DNA from: Sinorhizobium sp. BG8 | GTDB lineage: Bacteria > Pseudomonadota > Alphaproteobacteria > Rhizobiales > Rhizobiaceae | Reading direction: 5' to 3' | Length of the DNA: 64,000 bases | Assembly (NCBI RefSeq): GCF_016864555.1 | Contig: NZ_CP044011.1 | Coordinates: 3,491,501-3,555,500, forward strand | Part shown: positions 8,679 to 17,495 of the stretch, piece by piece | Position numbering within the stretch: position 1 is the first letter of the stretch | Layout of the letters: each line of letters begins with the position of its first letter | The notes under the pieces: model-generated | Databases searched by the model: none | Told to the model about the DNA's origin: nothing | What the model saw: only the letters and a program-made list of their open reading frames with translations | Position numbers and translations under genes: made by a program

Positions 8679-10298
8679 ATGCCCAAATACGATGTGTTGA
8701 TCGTCGGCGGTGGACACAACGGTCTCGTGACCGCGTGTTACCTCCAGCGTGCCGGCCTCAACGTGGCCGTCCTGGAAAAGAACGGCTGGGTCGGAGGAGC
8801 GGCGACGAGCCGAGAGCTTTCGCCGGGCTATCTCTATTCCAACTGTTCCTATGTCTGTTCGCTGTTCCGGCCCGAAATCATGCGCGATCTCGAGCTGCCG
8901 AAGCACGGGCTTCAGGTAATCTCCTACGAAGGCGGGGCTGTGTTCACCCGCGACGGCGACTACCTCGCCTCCTATCGCGACCACGATTCCCACCGTCGCG
9001 AATTCGCGCGCTATTCGAAGCGTGACGCGGAAGCCTACGATCGCTACGCACGGGATGTCACACGCCAGTGCCGCTTCATCCAGCCGCTCCTGATGCGCAC
9101 GGCCCCGGACCCTTTCGGATTTCGCCCGCGCGACATATCCGAACTGCTCTACCTGGCCAGAAAGTTTGGCGAGTTCAGCCCTCATGAGATGGCATCGACG
9201 CTGCGCTTCTGGACCATGTCCATCTCCGACTTCCTGGACGAGTATTTCGAGACGGACGTGATCAAGTCCTATCTGGCACTGTCGGGCATCATCGGCACCG
9301 CGCTCGGCCCCATGTCGCCCGGCACCGCCTATGTCCTCCTCCACCACTACATGGGCGAGGTCGACGGTTCCGTCGGCGCCTGGGGCTATGCCCGCGGCGG
9401 GATGGGCGCGATCACGCAGGCACTGGCCCGCTCGTTCGAGGCGAGCGGCGGCACGATCCGCACCGATGCCGAGGTCGAGAAGATCCTGACGCGGGGCGGA
9501 CGCACGAGCGGTGTGGTTCTGGTCAACGGCGACGAAATCCGGGCCAATCTCGTCGTCTCCAACGCCGACGTAAAGCGCACCTTCCTGAAGCTCGTGGACG
9601 AGGACGCGCTGCCGCAGGACTTCGTTCACCGGGTCAAGCATTTCAAGATGCGCGGGTCGTCCGGCAAGGTGAACATCGCCCTCGACAGCCTTCCCGAGTT
9701 CCCTGCCCTTCCGGCGGGGTCGACCTGCATCCGCGGAGACATGCACTTCACGGATTCGATCGAGCGAATGGAACGCGCCTATGACGACTGGAAGGACGGA
9801 CGCTGGTCGGCCGATCCGTTCCTCGACATGATGATCCCGACACTGCTCGATCCGACGATGACCTCGCCCGGCAAGCATTTCATGAGCTGTTTCGTGCAGT
9901 ATTGCCCGCCCAAGGTCGAAGGCCGCGACTGGACCAATGCCGACCGTGACGCCTTCGCCGAGACCGTCGTCAACCAGATCGCCCAGTACTCGCCCGGGTT
10001 CCGCGACCGCATCGTCCACATGGAAGTGCGCACGCCCCGGGAGATCGAAAACGAAGTCGGCCTTACTGAGGGCAACATCTTCCAGGGCGAACTGACGTTC
10101 GACCAGTTGCTCTTCAACCGGCCGGTGCCCGGCTATGCGCAGTATCGCAGTCCAATTGCCGGGCTCTACATGTGCGGCTCGTCCACTCATCCGGGCGGAG
10201 GCGTGATGGGAGCGCCCGGGCGCAACGCCGCCGCCGAGATCCTGCGCGACCTCAAGCGCCCCTCCGAACAGATGAGCAAAGCCCATGACGTCATATGA
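8679..10298 (+). CDS. FAD-dependent oxidoreductase, CrtI/PYROXD2-like (first of tandem pair)
   Basis: NAD(P)/FAD-dependent oxidoreductase of the phytoene-desaturase-like superfamily, 539 aa. The N-terminal Rossmann motif is VLIVGGGHNGLVTACYLQ (residues 5-22) and the C-terminal FAD-closing region is MCGSSTHPGGGVMGAPGRNAA. GGGAG is 7 bases before the ATG. Members related to PYROXD2 are widespread and mostly uncharacterised. No carotenoid genes are nearby, so pigment synthesis is not implied. It overlaps the next gene by 14 bases. The context suggests oxidation of an amine-derived intermediate. Confidence 0.88.
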   Translation: MPKYDVLIVGGGHNGLVTACYLQRAGLNVAVLEKNGWVGGAATSRELSPGYLYSNCSYVCSLFRPEIMRDLELPKHGLQVISYEGGAVFTRDGDYLASYRDHDSHRREFARYSKRDAEAYDRYARDVTRQCRFIQPLLMRTAPDPFGFRPRDISELLYLARKFGEFSPHEMASTLRFWTMSISDFLDEYFETDVIKSYLALSGIIGTALGPMSPGTAYVLLHHYMGEVDGSVGAWGYARGGMGAITQALARSFEASGGTIRTDAEVEKILTRGGRTSGVVLVNGDEIRANLVVSNADVKRTFLKLVDEDALPQDFVHRVKHFKMRGSSGKVNIALDSLPEFPALPAGSTCIRGDMHFTDSIERMERAYDDWKDGRWSADPFLDMMIPTLLDPTMTSPGKHFMSCFVQYCPPKVEGRDWTNADRDAFAETVVNQIAQYSPGFRDRIVHMEVRTPREIENEVGLTEGNIFQGELTFDQLLFNRPVPGYAQYRSPIAGLYMCGSSTHPGGGVMGAPGRNAAAEILRDLKRPSEQMSKAHDVI

Positions 10299-11862
10299 TG
10301 CGCAAAGATCCTACGATGCCATCGTGATCGGCGCCGGACACAACGGACTTGCCGCCGCCGCCAAGCTCGGCGCCACCGGCCGCAAGGTCCTTGTCCTGGA
10401 AGCCGCCAACGCACCCGGCGGCGCGGTCCGTGGACGAGAGTTCGCGCCGGGTTTCCGTTCCGCGGGCCTCGCCCACCTCGTCAACCGGCTCGATCCGGAG
10501 GTGGTCCGAGACCTGGGCCTCGAGCTGAAGCCAAGAACGGAAGGGACCATGCCCACGGCCGTGCTGGACGGGACGAACGAGCCAGTCATCCTGCGCGGCG
10601 CCTACGGCCAGACGATCGACGGCGTCACCAGCGCCGAGGCAGAGGCTTTCGGGAGGCTGCGCGACAAGCTGGTCTTCCAGGCCGGCATCCTCAAGCGCTT
10701 CCTGCGCCGTCCGCCGCCGCAGCTCGGCGCGATCAGCATGACGGATCTTTCGACTCTCCTTTCGGCGGGCTTCAACGTCATCCGGAAGGGACGCAGCGAG
10801 GGACGCGATTTCCTGCGCATGCTGTTGATGAATGTCGCCGACATCGCCGACGAGTATCTCGACGACGACCGGCTGAAGGCGCTCCTCGCGTTCGACGCGA
10901 CACTCGGCGTCCACCTCGGCCCGCGCTCTCCGACCTCCCTCCTCGGCCTTTACTACCGCCTGACCGGAGAAGTCGAGGGCAAGGCCGGCGGACAGTTTAT
11001 CCCAGAAGGAGGGATGGCCGCGGTTGCCCCCGCTTTCGTGCGCGCGGCCGAGAAGGCCGGTGTCACCATCCGTTGCGGCACCTCCGTCGGACGGATCCTC
11101 GCGGATCGGGGAAGAGCAAGCGGCGTCCAGCTTCACGATGGAGCGGAGATCTCCGCGCCGGTGATCGTAGCCGCGATCCACCCCCAGACGACCTTCCTGC
11201 GCCTGGTCGATCCGGCAGAGAGCGACACGGGCTTCATCCGGTCGGTGAAGAACGTGCGCAGCGCGGGCAATGTCGCCAAGCTCGACCTTGCGCTTGAGCG
11301 GATGCCCAACTTCGAGGGACTTACCGGCCGCGACCACGCCGGGCGCATCGTACTCGCCCGATCCATGACGCATGTGGAAAGAGCCTTCAACCCCGCGAAA
11401 TATGGCGAGTTCTCGCCGGATCCGGTCATGGAGATCGTGCTGCCGAGCCTCGGCGACGGATCGCTCGCTCCGTCCGGTGCGTGCACGCTCTCCGCATTGA
11501 TCCAGTATGCGCCCTACAATCTGAAGGGCGGATGGGAAGCGGGAAAACCAGCCTTCCAGAAGCTTGTTCTGGATGCTCTCGAACGCCATGCACCCGGGAT
11601 CGGAAGGCTCGTCGTTGCGGCGGAATTGAGCACGCCCGCCGACATCGAGGCCGAGTACCACATCCCCGGAGGACACTGGCATCACGGCGAACTACAGGCA
11701 GACCAGCTGCTTATCAACCGTCCGGTTGGTGCAGCCTCGGGCTATAGATGCCCCATCGAGGGCCTGTATCTGGCAAGCGCCGGTGCCCACCCCGGCGGCG
11801 GCATTTCGGGCCTGCCCGGCTGGAACGCCGCGCGCCACATCATTTCCGGAGGCAAGCGATGA
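10285..11862 (+). CDS. FAD-dependent oxidoreductase, CrtI/PYROXD2-like (second of tandem pair)
   Basis: Paralogue of the preceding gene, 525 aa. The Rossmann motif AIVIGAGHNGLAAAAKL lies at about residues 12-28 and the C-terminal SAGAHPGGGISGLPGWNAA parallels the first copy. The two proteins share architecture throughout (LGPRSP/LGPMSP, YNLKGG/YCPPKV regions) but are clearly diverged, which suggests a heteromeric enzyme or sequential steps. The start lies inside the 3' end of the first copy, and its stop overlaps the GcvT-like ATG, so the three genes should be translated as a coupled unit. Confidence 0.88.
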   Translation: MTSYDAQRSYDAIVIGAGHNGLAAAAKLGATGRKVLVLEAANAPGGAVRGREFAPGFRSAGLAHLVNRLDPEVVRDLGLELKPRTEGTMPTAVLDGTNEPVILRGAYGQTIDGVTSAEAEAFGRLRDKLVFQAGILKRFLRRPPPQLGAISMTDLSTLLSAGFNVIRKGRSEGRDFLRMLLMNVADIADEYLDDDRLKALLAFDATLGVHLGPRSPTSLLGLYYRLTGEVEGKAGGQFIPEGGMAAVAPAFVRAAEKAGVTIRCGTSVGRILADRGRASGVQLHDGAEISAPVIVAAIHPQTTFLRLVDPAESDTGFIRSVKNVRSAGNVAKLDLALERMPNFEGLTGRDHAGRIVLARSMTHVERAFNPAKYGEFSPDPVMEIVLPSLGDGSLAPSGACTLSALIQYAPYNLKGGWEAGKPAFQKLVLDALERHAPGIGRLVVAAELSTPADIEAEYHIPGGHWHHGELQADQLLINRPVGAASGYRCPIEGLYLASAGAHPGGGISGLPGWNAARHIISGGKR

Positions 11863-13097
11863 ACGCGCTGACCAAGCCCATCAATCCGGCTTATGTGCGC
11901 CGCGCCGCACGCGACCACATCCTCACGCCAAGGCTCGAAACGCCGTTCCATCCGAGGCTTGCCGCCCTCAGCACCCAGAACGACTGGTACAGCTGGGCGG
12001 GCTACAAGGCGCCGCATTCGCTTTATGACGAGGAACTCGAGTATTTCGCGATACGATCGACCGCGGCCCTCTTCGACATCTCGCCAATGGTGAAGTATCG
12101 CATCGCGGGCCCGGACGCGGAGCGCTACCTCAATCGGCTGACGCTGCGCGACGTGCGCAAGCTCGGCGTCAATCGTGTCCACTACACGGCCTGGTGCGAC
12201 GACCACGGCCACGTGCTCGACGATGGCACGTTGTTCCGGCTGGGTGAGCAGGAGTTCCGCCTGTGCTGCCAGGAGCGCCACCTGCCCTGGCTGATCGACA
12301 GCGCGTTCGGCTTCTCAGTCGAGATCCGCGAGGAGACGGAGGAAGTTGCCGGCGTCGCCCTCCAGGGACCCACGAGCTATGCCGTGCTGGCGGCTGCAGG
12401 CTTTGACGGCGTCGAACGACTGAAGCCCTTCGATATCGCGACATTTGCGCATGACGGGGGCACCGCCACGATCTCTCGCACCGGCTTTACCGGGGACCTA
12501 GGCTACGAACTCTTCGTGCCCCGTGCCGCAGCCCTCTCGCTATGGGACCGCCTCTGGGCGGCCGGGCAGTTGCATGGCATCCAGGCGATAGGTTATGGCG
12601 CGCTCAACAACACGCGGATCGAGGCCGGCTTCATCGTGGCGAACACGGACTTCGTGACGGCTGAGGGCGCGCTTCGCGCCGACCGCGTCCGCATGCCAGA
12701 CGAAATCGGTCTCGACTGGCTTGTCGATCCGGACAAACCCCACTTCAACGGGCGCAGCGCTATCCTTGCTGCCCGGCGGAATCAATCTCTCAAGCACATC
12801 CTTGTAGGCCTTGAAATCGAAGGAAATATTCCGGCCGAGCACGCTCTCGTCTATCACCGGGGAAAACGCGAAGCGGGCCTCGTCACCGCGGCGATCTGGT
12901 CGCCGACTGCCAAGCGCAACATCGCGATCGCCAGCCTTGACCGCCCCTACGGATCAAGGATCGTCGACGACCTATGGGTCGAGATCTACGCCCTGCGGGA
13001 GCTTCGCTACCAGAAAATGATGAAGCGGGCGAAGATCGTGCCCAGGCCATTCGTCAAGCTTGCAAGGCGAACCGCGACACCGCCGGGGCTGAAATGA
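11859..13097 (+). CDS. GcvT-like aminomethyltransferase family protein
   Basis: Folate-binding T-protein-like enzyme, 412 aa, cytoplasmic. The N-terminal part shows ALFDISPMVKYRIAGPDAERYLNRL-type GcvT features and the ISRTGFTGDLGYELFV signature (about residues 206-221). This fold transfers a one-carbon unit from amines (GcvT, dimethylglycine/sarcosine enzymes) or sulfonium compounds (DmdA) to tetrahydrofolate. GGAGG lies 6 bases before the ATG, which overlaps the preceding stop. Following two flavin oxidoreductases, it would fit oxidative demethylation with capture of the methyl carbon. The substrate is unassigned. Confidence 0.87.
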   Translation: MNALTKPINPAYVRRAARDHILTPRLETPFHPRLAALSTQNDWYSWAGYKAPHSLYDEELEYFAIRSTAALFDISPMVKYRIAGPDAERYLNRLTLRDVRKLGVNRVHYTAWCDDHGHVLDDGTLFRLGEQEFRLCCQERHLPWLIDSAFGFSVEIREETEEVAGVALQGPTSYAVLAAAGFDGVERLKPFDIATFAHDGGTATISRTGFTGDLGYELFVPRAAALSLWDRLWAAGQLHGIQAIGYGALNNTRIEAGFIVANTDFVTAEGALRADRVRMPDEIGLDWLVDPDKPHFNGRSAILAARRNQSLKHILVGLEIEGNIPAEHALVYHRGKREAGLVTAAIWSPTAKRNIAIASLDRPYGSRIVDDLWVEIYALRELRYQKMMKRAKIVPRPFVKLARRTATPPGLK

Positions 13098-13194
13098 CAG
13101 GCCATCCCCTCTCATGAGCGGCTTGGGTGCTGCGACCGGCATAAAGACGATACGCACAACACGAAGAGATCGAGGGGCGGAGCAACGAGACGCT

Positions 13195-13464
13195 ATGGAT
13201 GACGAGACCCGCCATCACTGGTCCCTGATAACCACGCCGACGGGCATCGAATGGTCGGGGCGCACGCGCTATGCGGCCGCCATGTACTTCTTTCAGCAGG
13301 GCGAGATGAGCGCCGAGGTGCTGGAGGTCTATCGCATCAGCTCTCGCCTCGATGCCGAAGATCCGCTGGACGTGCTCAGACGATGGAAGATGGGCAGCGA
13401 ATGGATTGCGCGTGTGGAAGCCTGGCGGGCCCACGACGGGAATGCCGGGGACGGCAGCGCATAG
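13195..13464 (+). CDS. small conserved-type hypothetical protein
   Basis: About 89 aa, soluble, with a Trp-rich pattern (HHWSLI, EWSGRTRYAAAMYFFQQG, RRWKMGSEWIARVEAW). It lies 97 bases after the GcvT-like gene on the same strand and is convergent with the racemase gene. The frame could start at 13114, but residues before MDDETRHH look non-coding. The ribosome-binding site is weak. I do not recognise the family; it may be an accessory product of the same operon. Confidence 0.55.
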   Translation: MDDETRHHWSLITTPTGIEWSGRTRYAAAMYFFQQGEMSAEVLEVYRISSRLDAEDPLDVLRRWKMGSEWIARVEAWRAHDGNAGDGSA

Positions 13465-13505
13465 CAAGGAGCGGCAATGACGGTCGCCGCCCGCCCTCAA
13501 GAACT

Positions 13506-14240
13506 TCAGGCTGGCGGCGCAAAGGCACTCATCGCACCCGTGTAGACCTTTGCAAGCGGCGCTGCGTAGGAGCCGCGCTTGCTGGTCGTCAGGCCTTGCG
13601 CCACCAGCGCCTCTGCCTGCTTCACTGCCGCGGACACGCCGTCCACGACGGGCACGCCGTAATGGTCCTGCAGCGCGCGGGCGAGGTCCGCCATGCCGGC
13701 GCAGCCAAGCACGATCGCCTCGGCGCCGTCATCCTCGAGCGCGCGCTCGATCTGGTGGCGGAGTTTGCCGAGGGCACCGGTTCCCTTTTCTTCGAGCTCG
13801 AGCACAGGAATGTCGGCTGCCCGGACCTTCGCCCGGTGCGCCATGCCGTAGCGAGTGGCGAGATCCTCGATCAGGACGCGTGACCGTTCCAGCGTGGTGA
13901 CGACCGTGAAGCGTTGGGCGAGAAAACCTGCGGTCGCGAGCGCGCTTTCGCAAAGCCCGACCACCGGGATTGAGGCCAGCGCCCGCGCCGCATCGAGCCC
14001 GGTGTCGTCGAAGCAGGAGATTACCGCGGCCCTGGCTCCCGCCGCCTCCCCTTTTCGTATTTCGTCGAGCAACCCCGGCAGGGCCAGGGCACCATCGTAG
14101 TGCCCTTCGATGGAAGCCGGCCCCATGAGGGACGTCGCTGCCATGATCTCCGTCGTGGGACCGGCGACCGCACGCGCTGCGGCGGCGGCTTTTTCGGTCA
14201 TGGAGCGGGTCGTATTCGGATTGACGAGAAGAATGCGCAT
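13506..14240 (-). CDS. Asp/Glu/hydantoin racemase family protein
   Basis: Cofactor-independent racemase fold, 244 aa. The N-terminus MRILLVNPNTT is typical of hydantoin racemases. The two catalytic cysteines are expected in ISCFDDTG (about residue 80) and LGCAGM (about residue 180). It begins 8 bases after the stop of the upstream permease and is the last gene of a Pot-type ABC operon, so the transported compound is probably a chiral amino acid, hydantoin or related amide. The open frame extends upstream to 14348 but that part overlaps the permease. Confidence 0.85.
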   Translation of the reverse strand: MRILLVNPNTTRSMTEKAAAAARAVAGPTTEIMAATSLMGPASIEGHYDGALALPGLLDEIRKGEAAGARAAVISCFDDTGLDAARALASIPVVGLCESALATAGFLAQRFTVVTTLERSRVLIEDLATRYGMAHRAKVRAADIPVLELEEKGTGALGKLRHQIERALEDDGAEAIVLGCAGMADLARALQDHYGVPVVDGVSAAVKQAEALVAQGLTTSKRGSYAAPLAKVYTGAMSAFAPPA

Positions 14241-14247
14241 GGAGTCT

Positions 14248-15069
14248 CTAGAGGGCTCGAGCCTGTCGCCGGCGCAGGTAGAAGATCGCGCCGAGCGTGC
14301 CGAGAATGATGGTGAAGGAGAAGAGCGTAGTAACGGTACCGAGCGCATAGAGCACGGGCGTCGTGACGTTGGTGGTCATGCCATAGATTTCGAGCGGCAG
14401 CGTGTTGTAGGTGCCTGAGGTCATCAGGGTTCTTGCGAACTCGTCGTAGGAAAGCGTGAAGCCGAACAGGCCCACGCCGATGAGGCTTGGCGCGATCATC
14501 GGCAAGAGCACGTGACGGAAAGTCTGCCAGGAGGAGGCCCCGAGATCGCGCGCGGCTTCTTCGTAGGAGGGCGAGAAGCGGTTGAAGACGGCGAACATGA
14601 TCAGCACGCCGAACGGCAGCGTCCAGGTCAGGTGCGCGCCGAAGGCGGACGAATACCAGGCCGGCTTCAGGCCGAACTGCTGGAAAACCACGCCGATGCC
14701 CAGCGAGATGATGATCGACGGCACCACGAGGCTGGCGACAGCCAGATAGAAGAGCGCGGTGGCACCCTTGAAACGCCTGCGGAAGGCGAGGCCCGCGAGC
14801 AGCGAGACCAGCACCGTCACGACCATCACCATGAAGCCCAGCGTGAACGAGCGCTTGAACGAGGCACCGAAATCGCCGACCGCCTGCTTCTCGAAGAGAT
14901 TGCCGAACCAGTGCAGCGAAACACCGTTCAGCGGAAAGGTCAGCCCGCCGTCCGGTCCCTGGAAGGACAGGATCAAAATGGCCGAAAGTGGTCCGTAGAG
15001 GAACAGCACGAAGAGCGTGAAGAAGGCGGCGAGCACGTAAAAGCCGAGGGTGCGTTTCTCGTGACCCAT
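14248..15069 (-). CDS. Pot-type ABC transporter permease (PotC-like)
   Basis: Inner-membrane subunit, 273 aa. It has a hydrophobic N-terminal helix (about residues 9-32), a periplasmic loop, further helices and the docking loop EEAARDLGASSW. The start lies one base after the partner permease stop at 15071. It belongs to the minus-strand operon ATPase, binding protein, permease, permease, racemase-like protein (18584 to 13506). Confidence 0.92.
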   Translation of the reverse strand: MGHEKRTLGFYVLAAFFTLFVLFLYGPLSAILILSFQGPDGGLTFPLNGVSLHWFGNLFEKQAVGDFGASFKRSFTLGFMVMVVTVLVSLLAGLAFRRRFKGATALFYLAVASLVVPSIIISLGIGVVFQQFGLKPAWYSSAFGAHLTWTLPFGVLIMFAVFNRFSPSYEEAARDLGASSWQTFRHVLLPMIAPSLIGVGLFGFTLSYDEFARTLMTSGTYNTLPLEIYGMTTNVTTPVLYALGTVTTLFSFTIILGTLGAIFYLRRRQARAL

Positions 15070-15070
15070 G

Positions 15071-15997
15071 TCAAAGCTCCTTGCGGATGTCGACGACGCG
15101 GAGAATTCCCGCGACCATCAGGAGAACGAGGACCAGCAGCACGACGGCGTTGGCGGCGGCCGCGGGATACTGCAGCAGCGACATCTGGTTCTTCATCATC
15201 AGCGCCACCGAAGCACTCTGACCGCCGGACATCACCTGCACGGTGGAGAAATCGGCCATCACGAGCGTCACGACGAAGATCGATCCGATCGCCATGCCGG
15301 GCTTTGCGAGCGGTATGATGACATTCCAGAGGATCTGCCAGTCCGATGCCCCGGCATCCCGGGCCGCCTCGACGAGAGACCTGTCGATGCGCATCAGCGT
15401 ATTGAAGATCGGCGTCACCATGAACAGCGTGTAGAGATGCACCATGGCGAGAACGACCGCGAAATCGGAATAGAGCAACCATTCGATCGGTTGCGGGACG
15501 ATGCCCAGTTCGACCAGCGTCGTATTGACCAGCCCGTTGCGGCCAAGCACCGGAATCCACGATATCATGCGGATGATGTTGGAGGTCAGGAACGGGACAG
15601 TGCAGACGAGGAACAGCACCATCTGCATGGTCGTCGTGCGGATGTGGAACGCCAGGAAATAGGCTGCCCAGAAGCCGATCAACAGGGTCAGCACCCAGAC
15701 GATGCCGGTGAACTTCAGCGTGTTGAGATAGGTCTTCCACGTGACCCAGGAACCGAGCGTCTCGGTGTAGTTCATCGTCAGGAAGTCGGGATAGAGGCCG
15801 GCGAAGTCGTAGTCCCAGAAGCTGACGACGACGATCGTCAGGATCGGCAGGACGAAGAAGAAGCCGAGAATGAGAAGGAGCGGCAGCGCCTGGAGATAGG
15901 AGGCGGCGCGGGACGCGAGGCGCCCGAGGCGTTCCATGCCGGCCGGTTTTTCCGCCATGCCCATTGCGGCTTTTTCCTCAGCGATGGCTGCGTTCAT
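15071..15997 (-). CDS. Pot-type ABC transporter permease (PotB-like)
   Basis: Inner-membrane subunit, 308 aa, with a first membrane helix at about residues 36-60 and the EAA loop VEAARDAGASDW. It is separated from the binding-protein gene upstream by 162 bases carrying three inverted repeats, unlike the 1-8 base spacings further down the operon. That arrangement would let the binding protein be made in excess over the permeases. Confidence 0.92.
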   Translation of the reverse strand: MNAAIAEEKAAMGMAEKPAGMERLGRLASRAASYLQALPLLLILGFFFVLPILTIVVVSFWDYDFAGLYPDFLTMNYTETLGSWVTWKTYLNTLKFTGIVWVLTLLIGFWAAYFLAFHIRTTTMQMVLFLVCTVPFLTSNIIRMISWIPVLGRNGLVNTTLVELGIVPQPIEWLLYSDFAVVLAMVHLYTLFMVTPIFNTLMRIDRSLVEAARDAGASDWQILWNVIIPLAKPGMAIGSIFVVTLVMADFSTVQVMSGGQSASVALMMKNQMSLLQYPAAAANAVVLLVLVLLMVAGILRVVDIRKEL

Positions 15998-16041
15998 GCC
16001 TTGGCCTCCAGTTCGACTTGCAGTGTCGGCTACCTACTCTT

Positions 16042-16128
16042 GCCAGCACTACGCTGGCGGCCCACACCGTCCCTTGCGGGACGGCGGGCGCGAAGGACCG
16101 GGAGGCCGTGGATGGGAATGGCCTCCCG
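16042..16128. repeat. three tandem inverted repeats between binding-protein and permease genes
   Basis: Three perfect hairpins follow each other: GCCAGC/GCTGGC (16042-16047 and 16053-16058), CCGTCCC/GGGACGG (16067-16073 and 16078-16084) and CGGGAGGCC/GGCCTCCCG (16099-16107 and 16120-16128). They lie in the minus-strand transcript downstream of the binding-protein stop. They probably stabilise or partially terminate the upstream message. Confidence 0.65.
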
Positions 16129-16159
16129 AAGCTCCCCGCGAAGGAGAGCGGTTCGCCGC

Positions 16160-17452
16160 TTATGCCGCGATGAACTCGTTCCAGCGACGGACCATGTAGC
16201 GGTCTTCGTCCATGACGGAGTTCCAGCATGCGACTGCGCCCATGCGCGCTTCGAAGGATCCGCCATCGCGCACGGCGCCGGCCTTCTCCATGACCTTGCC
16301 TTCGGGAGACAGAATGTCGCCCTTGGCGGGCTTACCTTCGACCCAATAGCCCCACTCGTCTTCGGACATGAAGCCCTTGGCGGTTTCCATGGCCGCGGAA
16401 TAGTAACCCTGGCGGTTGAGGTAGGCGCCGACCCAGCCGGAGAGATACCAGTTGATGTACTCGTAGGCTGCGTCGAGCTGGGCACCCTGCAGGTGGGATG
16501 CGAGGCCGAGACCACCGCCCCATGCGCGGTAGCCTTCCTTGAGCGGCTGGTACTTGCAGGCGATGCCCTTGGAGCGGACGGCGGCGACGGCCGGAGACCA
16601 CATGGACTGGATCACGACTTCGCCCGAGGCCATCAGGTTGACGCTCTCGTCGAAGGACTTCCAGAAGGCACGGAACTGGCCGTCCTGCTTGGCCTTGATG
16701 AGGAAGTCGATCGTCTTGTCGATCTCTTCGGTGGTCATGTTGCCCTTGTCGGCATACTTGATGTTGCCCATGGCTTCCATGATCATCGCGGCATCCATGA
16801 TGCCGATCGAGGGGATGTTGAGGATCGAGGTCTTGCCCTTGAAGGCCGGATCCATGATGTCGGCCCAGGTGGTGATGTCGCGGCCGACGAGGTCGGGACG
16901 AATGCCGAGCGTATCAGCATTGTAGATCGTCGGGATCAGCGTCATCCACTGGGTCGGTTCCTTGGCGAAGGTCTTGGAATCCTGCGCGTCGACGAAGCCG
17001 ACGGTGTGGGGCGCCGTACCCTGCGCGATGACGCTCTCCGGCTTCAGTTTGCCGTCGATGAAGAGGGGCACGATCTTGTCGTAAAACTTGATCTTCTTGA
17101 CATCCATCGGCTGCATGACGCCCGTCGGAAAGACCTTCTTGGCGATCCAGTATTCGATGTCGGCTATGTCGTAGCTGTCGGGCTGGGTAACGGCGCGCTG
17201 TGCAGCCGCATCGGAGTCCGTGGCGGTCATCTCGAGCGTGATGCCGAGGTCTTCCTTGCACTTTTCGGCGATCGCATTGATGTTCGACACGCCCGTGCCG
17301 AATTGGCGCAGCGTGATCGGGTTCTGCGCCCAGATCGTCGGGAAGCCGGTAATCGCTCCCGATCCGACGACGGCGCCCGCGGCGGCGGCACCCGTCTTCA
17401 AAAGCGAGCGGCGGGTAATACCCGTCTTCTTCGTCTTGGTTTCATTCGTCAT
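16160..17452 (-). CDS. periplasmic binding protein of Pot-type ABC transporter (Tat signal)
   Basis: Extracytoplasmic solute-binding protein, 430 aa. The N-terminus has a twin-arginine-type signal: ITRRSLLKTGAAAAGAVV at about residues 11-28, with probable cleavage after IWAQ near 43. The mature part is PotD-like (SBP type 8). The open frame extends upstream to 17815, but the GGGG-preceded ATG at 17452 just precedes the signal peptide and lies 44 bases after the ATPase stop. Use of the Tat route suggests export in folded form. The ligand is unknown; the linked racemase-family gene argues for an amino-acid-like compound. Confidence 0.9.
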   Translation of the reverse strand: MTNETKTKKTGITRRSLLKTGAAAAGAVVGSGAITGFPTIWAQNPITLRQFGTGVSNINAIAEKCKEDLGITLEMTATDSDAAAQRAVTQPDSYDIADIEYWIAKKVFPTGVMQPMDVKKIKFYDKIVPLFIDGKLKPESVIAQGTAPHTVGFVDAQDSKTFAKEPTQWMTLIPTIYNADTLGIRPDLVGRDITTWADIMDPAFKGKTSILNIPSIGIMDAAMIMEAMGNIKYADKGNMTTEEIDKTIDFLIKAKQDGQFRAFWKSFDESVNLMASGEVVIQSMWSPAVAAVRSKGIACKYQPLKEGYRAWGGGLGLASHLQGAQLDAAYEYINWYLSGWVGAYLNRQGYYSAAMETAKGFMSEDEWGYWVEGKPAKGDILSPEGKVMEKAGAVRDGGSFEARMGAVACWNSVMDEDRYMVRRWNEFIAA

Positions 17453-17495
17453 AGAAGTTCCCCTTTTTTGGTGGTTGGATTTGATGAATGATCGA

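Noticed and set aside
7707-10286. Very long minus-strand open frame running from the methyltransferase back through the FAD oxidoreductase gene
   Set aside because: Only the part from 8522 down encodes a recognisable protein. The rest is the antisense of a clearly coding gene in GC-rich sequence.
8679-11862. Carotenoid biosynthesis suggested by the phytoene-desaturase-like proteins
   Set aside because: No phytoene synthase, lycopene cyclase or other carotenoid gene is nearby, and the neighbours are amine-related.
15068-17491. Plus-strand open frame of about 800 codons opposite the Pot-type permease and binding-protein genes
   Set aside because: Low-complexity Arg/His/Asp composition and full overlap with conserved genes mark it as a shadow frame.
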